This document shows, in pieces, positions 5,530 through 10,464 of a stretch of 10,464 nucleotides of DNA. The stretch is from NCBI GenBank assembly GCA_002291955.1, contig DBBA01000045.1, positions 1-10,464 of the forward strand, read 5' to 3'. Position 1 is the first letter of the stretch. Each line of letters begins with the position of its first letter. The translations under genes were made by a program, and so were the position numbers. The notes under the pieces were generated by a model. That model did no database searches. It was not told where the DNA came from and worked only from the letters and a program-made list of their open reading frames with translations. The stretch comes from Rhodobacteraceae bacterium UBA996. GTDB taxonomy: Bacteria > Pseudomonadota > Alphaproteobacteria > Rhodobacterales > Rhodobacteraceae.

Positions 5530-6662
5530 ATCAGGCCGCGCGCCGCCAGGTTCGCCATCAGCGCCCGCGTGCCGAACGTCCATTCCGGGCAGGCGGTGGA
5601 CAGGTCCACCGTGTTGCGCAGGGCGCCCAGCCCCTCGGCCGCGATCGTCACCACGTCGCCCAGACGATGGGTGAACCCGCCGCCCGGCTGGTCGCGGTCC
5701 TGCGTCGGGGCGAAGAGCGTGCCCAGGAACAGCATCAGCCCGTCGGGGTACTGGTGGTGCCGTCCGATGGTCTGGGCCACTAGATCGGCCGGATCGCGGC
5801 TGATCTCGGCCATGGACGACCGCCCGCGCAGGACGAAGCCGTCCGTCCCCTCGACCGTCAGGGTCAGTTCGGCCCGCCGCACGTCATCGAGCGTATAGCC
5901 CCCGTCGAACAGCCGCACGAAGGGCCCGATGGCGCAGGACGCGTTGTTGTCCTTGGCCTTGGACAGCAGCAGCGCCGACCGCCCCTCGACATCGCGCAGG
6001 TTCACGTCGTTGCCAAGCGTCGCCCCCACGATCCGGCCCCGGGACGACACCGCCAGCACGACCTCGGGCTCGGGGTTGTTCCAGGTGGACACCGGGTGCA
6101 GCCCGACCTTTGCGCCGTAGCCGACGGCCGACAGCACCTGCGCCTTGGAAAACACCTCGGCATCGGGGCCGATGCCGACCTCCAGATACTGGCTCCACAG
6201 CCCTTCCGCGATCAGCGCGGCCTTGGCGGCTGCGGCCTCGGGCGACCCGGGGCGGATGTGGCGCAGGCTGGCACCGATGGCGGCGCCCACGCGGGCACGG
6301 ATGTCGGCCGCCCGGGCCGGATCGCCCGCCGCGCGCTCCTCGATCACGCGCTCGACCATCGACCCGGCAAAGGTCACGCCGCAGGCCTTGACCGCCTGCA
6401 GGTCGCACGGGGCAAGGAGGTGCCGCACTGTCATGTCGGCGACCGGCGCGGCCATCAGCGCGTCCAGCAGCCCAATGTCGCGCCCCGGGGCCGCCTGCAC
6501 ATACCCCGCCGGATCGTCCATCTCGCAGATGTCGCGCACAAGGGGTGCCGCGCGCGCGGTGATGTCCACCACGCGACCGTCGCGCACCGTCACCACGCAG
6601 GGCCCCGCCGCCTCGGGGTCCCAGAGGCGGCCGATCAGGGTCGGGGGATGGGTGGTCATCAT
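5526..6662 (-). CDS. Fumarylacetoacetate hydrolase family protein (long, COG3970-like)
   Basis: A 378-residue protein whose C-terminal half is the FAH fold. Glu198 and Glu200 (NNPEPEVVLAV) and Asp219 (LGNDVNLRD) match the family's metal-binding E-x-E...D. Lys235/Lys237 (SKAKDNN) match the conserved lysine, and LGDVVTI (335-341) matches the late GDVV motif. Members cleave C-C bonds, hydrate or dehydrate small acids using Mg or Mn. The length and the N-terminal domain (residues 1-155) fit the COG3970-type group, some of which are proposed to act on 2-keto-3-deoxy sugar acids. No sugar-catabolic neighbours are present to confirm this. Tandem ATGs open the gene (6662-6660 and 6659-6657), with GGAAAG just upstream; upstream codons to 6716 look non-coding. 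It lies 84 bases downstream of nrdJ on the same strand, with its own -10-like TAGGGT. Confidence 0.85.
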   Translation of the reverse strand: MMTTHPPTLIGRLWDPEAAGPCVVTVRDGRVVDITARAAPLVRDICEMDDPAGYVQAAPGRDIGLLDALMAAPVADMTVRHLLAPCDLQAVKACGVTFAGSMVERVIEERAAGDPARAADIRARVGAAIGASLRHIRPGSPEAAAAKAALIAEGLWSQYLEVGIGPDAEVFSKAQVLSAVGYGAKVGLHPVSTWNNPEPEVVLAVSSRGRIVGATLGNDVNLRDVEGRSALLLSKAKDNNASCAIGPFVRLFDGGYTLDDVRRAELTLTVEGTDGFVLRGRSSMAEISRDPADLVAQTIGRHHQYPDGLMLFLGTLFAPTQDRDQPGGGFTHRLGDVVTIAAEGLGALRNTVDLSTACPEWTFGTRALMANLAARGLI

Positions 6663-6690
6663 CGTGCTTTCCGGGGTTGCCCTGCGCGGC

Positions 6691-6696
6691 ACCCTA
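6691..6696 (-). promoter_or_regulatory. -10-like TAGGGT upstream of the FAA-hydrolase gene
   Basis: TAGGGT (6696-6691 on the minus strand, preceded by CC) lies 28 bases before the first ATG. No TTG-type -35 is seen at 17-18 bases (only TGGTGT). If active, the gene is transcribed independently of nrdJ; otherwise readthrough over the 84-base gap is expected. Confidence 0.3.
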
Positions 6697-6746
6697 GGCC
6701 ACGGGGACCGCCCCACACCAGTCCCGCCGGTGCCACCCGCCGCGCC

Positions 6747-9557
6747 CTAGCCGCACTTCGAGAACCCGCAGGACGCGCAGGTCAGGCATCCCTCGACCAT
6801 CCGCAGGTCATGGCTGCCACAGGACGGGCACGCCTTGCCCCGCCCGCCCACGACCTTGACCGCCGCGCCCGGATCGCTCGCCGCACCGGTCCCAAGATCG
6901 GCGCGCGGATCGGACTTCAGCCCCTGCCCCTCGCCCGCGATGAACCCGATGGCCACCAGGTGCCGCTCGATCACGCCCCCGATGGCCGCGAGGATCGAGG
7001 GGATGTACTTCCCCTGCATCCAGGCCCCGCCGCGCGGATCGAACACGGCCTTCAGTTCTTCCACCACGAACGACACATCCCCCCCGCGCCGAAACACCGC
7101 CGAGATCATGCGCGTCAGCGCCACGGTCCAGGCGAAATGCTCCATGTTCTTCGAGTTGATGAAGATCTCGAACGGCCGCCGGTGCCCGGCCACCACGATG
7201 TCGTTGATGGTGATGTAGAGCGCATGCTCGCTGTCGGGCCATTTCAGCTTGTAGGTCTGCCCCTCGAGCGCCTGCGGCCGGTCGAGCGGTTCGGCGATCC
7301 AGATCACGTCGCCGGAACTTGCGCCCGTGCCGGAGAGTGCAGCCGCCCCGGACGCAGATCCGGGGCCTCCCGCGCCCTCACCCGACGCCACCGCAGGCCC
7401 CTCACCCTCGCCGAACAACAGCCAGCGCGAGGTCACGCCCAGCGCCTCGGCAACCGCCCGCGCCTCGCGGTTCGTCGGGCGGTTGCCCTCCGACCAGCCG
7501 TGGATCACCTCGGCCTCGACCCCCGACAGGGCGGCCAGCGCCGGAATGTCATGGATGCCGATGGCCGCCGCCGCCCCCTCGATCCGCGCGGCCAGCGTGC
7601 CGGCCGGGGCGGGGGTGTCCGCGTCACCGTCCGAAGGCCCATTGAGGAATTCTTCGAGCGACTTCCCGAAAGCACGTGCCACTGCCGAAGCCGCTTCGAC
7701 AGAAGTCGAGGCACCTTCCCGCTTTTTCAGCTTGTCCAACAGATGATAGCCCACGCCAGAAAGACGCGCGACTTCCGCGAGTGATTGGCCGCTCGCGGTC
7801 AGGTGCGCGATGAAGGCTTCACGGAACTGAAGGGCGCTCGCCCCCTCTCCCTTCGGCTTCTCCTCCGCCACCGCCAGCACGCTGCCCGTCACCGCGTTCG
7901 GGCGATACGTCGTGCAGCCCTTGCACCCGGTGTCCCAGGCGGCCAGGTACACGTCCTTGAACGCCTCGAAGCTGATATCCTCGGGCAGGTTGATCGTCTT
8001 GGAAATCGACGAATCCACCCACCGCTGCGCCGCCGCCTGCATCCGCACATGGTCCATCGGCGGCAGCGTCTGGGCGTTCACGAAGTGCTCGGGCAGCGGC
8101 GCATCGCCGTGCAGGTCACGCCACAGGGCGACGGCGTAATCCACGACCTCTTCCTCGGTCTTCGTCCCGTCGCGCTGCAACACCTTGCGGGTGTAGCTAT
8201 AGGCGAACACCGGCTCGATCCCCGACGACACGTTGCCCGCGTACAGGCTGATCGTTCCCGTTGGCGCGATCGACGTCAGCAGCGCGTTGCGGATGCCGTG
8301 CGCGCGGATGGCCTCGCGCACGTCCGCGTCCATGTGGGCCAGACTGCCCGAGGCCAGGAACTTCTCGGCATCGAACAGCGGGAACGGCCCTTTCTCCCGG
8401 GCCAGATCGACACTGGCAAGGTAGGCCGCCCGCGCCACCCGTTGCAGCACCCGGTCGGTCCAGTCCGCGGCCTCGGGTGAGCCATACCGCAGCCCCACCA
8501 TCAGAAGGGCATCGGCCAGCCCCGTCACCCCCAGCCCGATCCGCCGCTTCGCCCGCGCCTCGGCCTCCTGCTGCGGCAGGGGGAAGCGGCTGGCGTCCAC
8601 CGTGTTGTCCATCATCCGCACGGCCACGCGCACCAGATCGTCCAGCGCGTCCATGTCCAGCGCCGCCCCCGGCCCGAATGGGTCATTCACCAGCCGCGCC
8701 AGGTTCACCGACCCCAGCAGGCACGCCCCATAGGGCGGCAGGGGCTGCTCGCCGCAGGGGTTCGTGGCGGCGATGGTCTCGGCATAGCGAAGGTTGTTCA
8801 TCGCGTTGATGCGGTCGATGAAGATCACGCCCGGCTCGGCATAGTCATAGGTCGCCCGCATGATCCGGTCCCACAAGTCGCGCGCCTGCACCGTGCGGTA
8901 CACCGTGCCGCCGAACACCAGATCGCACGGCCCATCCGCCTTGACCGCCGCCATGAAGGCATCCGTCACCAGCACCGACACGTTGAAGTTGCGCAGCCGC
9001 GCCGGGTCGGACTTGGCGTCGATGAACGCCTCGATGTCGGGGTGATCGCAGCGGAGCGTCGCCATCATCGCCCCCCGACGCGACCCCGCCGACATGATCG
9101 TGCGGCACATCGAATCCCACACGTCCATGAACGACAAGGGCCCCGACGCATCCGCCGCCACCCCGTGCACGGGCGCCCCCCGCGGCCGGATGGTCGAGAA
9201 ATCATACCCGATCCCGCCGCCCTGCTGCATCGTCAGGGCGGCTTCCTTCAGCCCCTGGAAGATGCCCTCCAGACTGTCGGGAATCGTCCCCATGACGAAG
9301 CAGTTGAACAGCGTGACGTCCCGCCCAGTGCCCGCCCCCGCCACGATCCGCCCCGCGGGCAGGTAACGGAAGTCGGACAGCGCGTCGAAGAACCGCCCCT
9401 CCCACGCCGCCGGATCGGCCTCGACCGCCGCCAGCGCGCGGGCGATCCGGCGCCACGTATCCTCGACCGTCACGTCCTGGGGCGTGCCGTCCGGCGCCTT
9501 GAGGCGATACTTCATGTCCCAGATCTGCGCGGCAATGGGGGCACTGAAGCGGGTCAT
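6747..9557 (-). CDS. nrdJ: Adenosylcobalamin-dependent (class II) ribonucleotide reductase with internal HTH insert
   Basis: A 936-residue class II enzyme that makes deoxyribonucleotides with a thiyl radical generated from coenzyme B12, needing no oxygen. The catalytic barrel spans about residues 10-560. Cys86 (LFNCFVMG) and Cys279 (GACLLGSVNL) form the reducing pair; Cys268 in TNPCGE is the radical cysteine, with Asn266 and Glu270. The 11-residue Cys268-Cys279 spacing is as in Thermotoga NrdJ. APTGTIS (431-437) is the phosphate-binding segment. The C-terminal domain (about 751-875, KWPDSEHALYITINDIVV onward) is followed by a Cys-rich tail (Cys910, 913, 924, 927, 930, 935) that is zinc-ribbon-like and probably re-reduces the active site. 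There is no N-terminal ATP-cone. Residues about 565-750 are an insert with two helix-turn-helix domains not typical of the enzyme. GGAGGA at 9564-9569 supports the ATG at 9557. Confidence 0.96.
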   Translation of the reverse strand: MTRFSAPIAAQIWDMKYRLKAPDGTPQDVTVEDTWRRIARALAAVEADPAAWEGRFFDALSDFRYLPAGRIVAGAGTGRDVTLFNCFVMGTIPDSLEGIFQGLKEAALTMQQGGGIGYDFSTIRPRGAPVHGVAADASGPLSFMDVWDSMCRTIMSAGSRRGAMMATLRCDHPDIEAFIDAKSDPARLRNFNVSVLVTDAFMAAVKADGPCDLVFGGTVYRTVQARDLWDRIMRATYDYAEPGVIFIDRINAMNNLRYAETIAATNPCGEQPLPPYGACLLGSVNLARLVNDPFGPGAALDMDALDDLVRVAVRMMDNTVDASRFPLPQQEAEARAKRRIGLGVTGLADALLMVGLRYGSPEAADWTDRVLQRVARAAYLASVDLAREKGPFPLFDAEKFLASGSLAHMDADVREAIRAHGIRNALLTSIAPTGTISLYAGNVSSGIEPVFAYSYTRKVLQRDGTKTEEEVVDYAVALWRDLHGDAPLPEHFVNAQTLPPMDHVRMQAAAQRWVDSSISKTINLPEDISFEAFKDVYLAAWDTGCKGCTTYRPNAVTGSVLAVAEEKPKGEGASALQFREAFIAHLTASGQSLAEVARLSGVGYHLLDKLKKREGASTSVEAASAVARAFGKSLEEFLNGPSDGDADTPAPAGTLAARIEGAAAAIGIHDIPALAALSGVEAEVIHGWSEGNRPTNREARAVAEALGVTSRWLLFGEGEGPAVASGEGAGGPGSASGAAALSGTGASSGDVIWIAEPLDRPQALEGQTYKLKWPDSEHALYITINDIVVAGHRRPFEIFINSKNMEHFAWTVALTRMISAVFRRGGDVSFVVEELKAVFDPRGGAWMQGKYIPSILAAIGGVIERHLVAIGFIAGEGQGLKSDPRADLGTGAASDPGAAVKVVGGRGKACPSCGSHDLRMVEGCLTCASCGFSKCG
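7404..7604 (-). other. NrdJ insert: second XRE/Cro-like helix-turn-helix domain (residues about 652-718)
   Basis: The segment ARIEGAAAAIGIHDIPALAALSGV then EAEVIHGWSEGNRPTNREAR and AVAEALGVTSRWLLFGEGE reads as a lambda-repressor-type five-helix domain. Its helix 2 is DIPALAALSGV, its recognition helix is EAEVIHGWSEG, and it has the closing WLLFGEG seen in many phage repressors. A Gly/Ser/Ala linker (about 719-750) follows, before the NrdJ C-terminal domain resumes. GC content here is as high as in the rest of the gene. Confidence 0.75.
7638..7829 (-). other. NrdJ insert: first XRE/Cro-like helix-turn-helix domain (residues about 577-640), low GC
   Basis: FREAFIAHLTASGQ, then SLAEVARLSGVGYHLLDKLKKRE and SVEAASAVARAFGKSLEEFL, matches the N-terminal DNA-binding domain of XRE-family (phage-repressor-like) regulators. 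Helix 2 is SLAEVARLSGV and helix 3 is GYHLLDKLKKRE. By hand count, 110 of 190 bases are G/C (58%) over 7641-7830, against 89 of 120 (74%) over 7441-7560. Confidence 0.8.
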
Positions 9558-9580
9558 GGCACGTCCTCCGGGGGAACCTC

Positions 9581-9610
9581 ACCCTACTCCGGATGGACTG
9601 CCCCGCGCAA
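9581..9610 (-). promoter_or_regulatory. Probable nrdJ promoter
   Basis: On the minus strand TTGCGC (9610-9605), an 18-base spacer and TAGGGT (9586-9581) form the best sigma-70-like promoter in the window, 23 bases before the nrdJ ATG. The Shine-Dalgarno GGAGGA (9569-9564) fits in the short leader. The leader leaves no room for a cobalamin riboswitch. Confidence 0.5.
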
Positions 9611-9661
9611 CGGACCGCCGCCGCCGGATCGGTCAACCGCCGCCGACCCGCCACCGCCCCC

Positions 9662-9678
9662 CGCGCTTTTCCAGCGCG
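9662..9678. repeat. Perfect inverted repeat cgcgct-N5-agcgcg between nrdJ and the repeat-protein gene
   Basis: Six-base perfect arms (9662-9667, 9673-9678) enclose tttcc, in the 247-base divergent spacer. It lies upstream of the candidate promoters of both genes and could be a regulator site. The remainder of the spacer also has tgcccggg twice, at 9706-9713 and 9728-9735 (22 bp apart), but no other gene. Confidence 0.35.
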
Positions 9679-9691
9679 AATCACCGACCGG

Positions 9692-9700
9692 TGGTATTTT
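9692..9700 (+). promoter_or_regulatory. Possible extended -10 promoter of the repeat-protein gene
   Basis: TGGTATTTT (9692-9700) is an extended -10-type sequence standing out in GC-rich DNA. No -35 is seen at normal spacing. A start near 9707 would give a 5' leader of about 98 bases to the ATG at 9805. Confidence 0.28.
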
Positions 9701-9804
9701 GGGGATGCCCGGGCCTTCCGCTGTGCGTGCCCGGGACCAGTCCAGACAGAGCCGTTCCCGCCCCCATCCCGGGGGCCTGACATCCATGTGCAAGGGAGGC
9801 TTCC

Positions 9805-10464
9805 ATGCCCACTGTCCGCATCCTGTCCGTCGAATCCGTGTCCATCCAGATCGGCCCGTCCGATCCGCCCAACGCCGTCATCACGGCGCAGGGCCTTGCC
9901 ACCACCGCGGGCTGGACCAACGTCCGGCTGAACCCCTTGGAAAAGAAGCTGTCCGCCGACGGCATCTTCGACCTCGAACTCGTCGGCGACACGCCCGACG
10001 GGATCGTGCCGCAGGTCCTGACCCCGGTGCAGGGGTCCTTCATGATGAAGGAGGACGTCGCGCGTCTGGTCGGCGTGCGGATCGAAGCGCGGTCGAACCA
10101 CCTGACGCACCTGATCCCGACCCAGGCCGCCGCCACTGCCGCCGCCAAGACCAGCTTCCTGGCCGAGGAAGGCTTCACCACCTTCGCGCTGGGCGAGGAA
10201 GGCGGCCCCCAGCCCACCACCATCCTCGGCGGCGAGGAAGGCGGCGGCGGGGGCGGCCCCAAGACCGCTGCAGTGGCCGAGGAAGGCAAGACCTTCCATG
10301 TGGCCGAGGAGGGCAAGACCCTGTTCCAGGGCGAGGAAAGCCCCAAGACGCTGGCCCTGGGCGAGGAGAACCCGCAGCCCAAGACCGCCTTCCAGGGCGA
10401 GGAAGGCCCCAAGACCGCGGCCATCGCCGAGGAAGGCAAGACCTTCATGTTCGCCGAGGAAGGC
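9805..10464 (+). CDS. Candidate graspetide (omega-ester RiPP) precursor-like protein with ten [K/T]TxxxxEE repeats, 3'-truncated
   Basis: The frame is open from the ATG at 9805 to the window edge (220 residues, no stop). AAGGGAGG at 9792-9799 is a strong ribosome binding site that fixes the start. Residues 1-112 look like a folded, beta-rich domain (starts MPTVRILSVESVSIQIG; GIFDLELVGDTPDGIV near 53-68). From residue 115 on, the motif [K/T]-T-x-x-x-x-E-E occurs ten times with Thr at 116, 126, 139, 154, 163, 172, 182, 194, 204 and 213. The four middle residues are mainly hydrophobic and always end in Ala or Gly; linkers are 1-7 Gly/Pro/Gln/Ser/Asn residues. TTxxxxEE is the core motif of plesiocin-type graspetides, in which an ATP-grasp ligase joins Thr to Glu side chains. 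A ligase would be expected downstream, outside the window. The function is inference; an unmodified repeat protein is possible. Confidence 0.7.
   Translation, partial: MPTVRILSVESVSIQIGPSDPPNAVITAQGLATTAGWTNVRLNPLEKKLSADGIFDLELVGDTPDGIVPQVLTPVQGSFMMKEDVARLVGVRIEARSNHLTHLIPTQAAATAAAKTSFLAEEGFTTFALGEEGGPQPTTILGGEEGGGGGGPKTAAVAEEGKTFHVAEEGKTLFQGEESPKTLALGEENPQPKTAFQGEEGPKTAAIAEEGKTFMFAEEG
10147..10464 (+). repeat. In-frame degenerate coding repeats (KTxxxxEE units of about 27-36 bp)
   Basis: Ten coding units are spaced 9 to 15 codons apart. DNA identity is highest between the stretches starting at 10276 and 10426, both beginning gccgaggaaggcaagacctt (20 bases), 150 bp apart. The units vary at the four inner codons and in linker length, while K/T, T, E and E codons are kept, which points to selection on the protein motif. 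The array continues beyond the window. Confidence 0.9.

Noticed and set aside
4654..5583. 309-residue minus-strand frame
   Set aside because: Antisense to the kinase-like gene, His/Gly/Arg-rich, without domain features.
6096..7784. 562-residue open frame on the + strand
   Set aside because: It is antisense to the FAA-hydrolase gene and the nrdJ 3' half, rich in Arg/His/Gly/Pro with no recognisable domain; a GC-rich shadow frame.
7308..7865. Insert in NrdJ as an intein
   Set aside because: Inteins are common in ribonucleotide reductases, but no N-terminal Cys/Ser junction, Hint blocks or terminal His-Asn is present; the segment reads as HTH domains instead.
9558..9804. Cobalamin riboswitch controlling nrdJ
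   Set aside because: No B12-box-like conserved core was seen and the likely promoter leaves only a short leader. The gccactg in coding DNA near 7678 is chance.
9681..10448. 255-residue minus-strand frame with SSATAAVLG-like repeats
   Set aside because: Its repeats are only the complement of the + strand KTxxxxEE array, which has the strong ribosome binding site and the meaningful motif.
10147..10464. CRISPR-like or non-coding tandem array
   Set aside because: The periodic units differ in length, keep reading frame and conserve codons of a peptide motif; there are no constant repeats with unique spacers.

Overview
The window is very GC-rich, uses strongly GC-ending codons, has tightly packed genes on both strands, and has many long antisense shadow frames. 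Gene families and intergenic style fit an alphaproteobacterium of the Rhodobacterales (Paracoccaceae-like). This rests on the NrdJ sequence, the FAA-hydrolase family protein, the GH28-related beta-helix protein and one intergenic motif; no rRNA or other phylogenetic marker is present. No tRNA, rRNA, CRISPR array or insertion sequence was seen. No gene-free stretch exceeds 300 bases; the longest is 9558-9804.

Layout, left to right. (1) 1-1170 (+): 3' part of a right-handed beta-helix (GH28-related/pectate-lyase-like) protein. (2) 1174-1680 (-) and 1768-2355 (+): a divergent pair, an FMN-binding split-barrel (HugZ/PNPOx-like) protein and a hemerythrin-like HHE protein. (3) 2524-2844 (+) and 2852-3517 (-): a convergent pair, an ABM-fold protein and a GNAT acetyltransferase, separated by 7 bases. 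A 12-bp triplicate repeat lies upstream of the GNAT gene. (4) 3723-4493 (-) and 4669-5529 (+): a divergent pair, an exported protein ending in phenylalanine that looks like a small outer-membrane beta-barrel, and a kinase-fold-like protein. The latter shares a CTAG double stop with (5) 5526-6662 (-), a 378-residue fumarylacetoacetate-hydrolase-family protein. (6) 6747-9557 (-): the class II (adenosylcobalamin-dependent) ribonucleotide reductase NrdJ. (7) 9805-10464 (+), open at the right edge: a protein with an ordered-looking N-terminal domain followed by at least ten repeats of [K/T]-T-x4-E-E.

Two things stand out. The right-edge protein has exactly the residue spacing of graspetide (omega-ester RiPP) core motifs of the plesiocin type (TTxxxxEE). 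Most first positions are Lys instead of Thr, which would permit mixed amide/ester cross-links; a partner ATP-grasp ligase would have to lie outside the window. NrdJ carries an insert of about 185 residues between its catalytic barrel and C-terminal domain. The insert reads as two successive phage-repressor-like (XRE/Cro) helix-turn-helix domains plus a Gly/Ser/Ala linker. The DNA for the first domain is clearly poorer in GC than its surroundings, which suggests a recent domain acquisition.

The rest looks like ordinary accessory and metabolic genes, with no obvious single pathway joining them. Several genes are preceded by a TAGGGT-like hexamer that I read as a -10 element. Two starts lie so close to such an element that leaderless transcripts are plausible.
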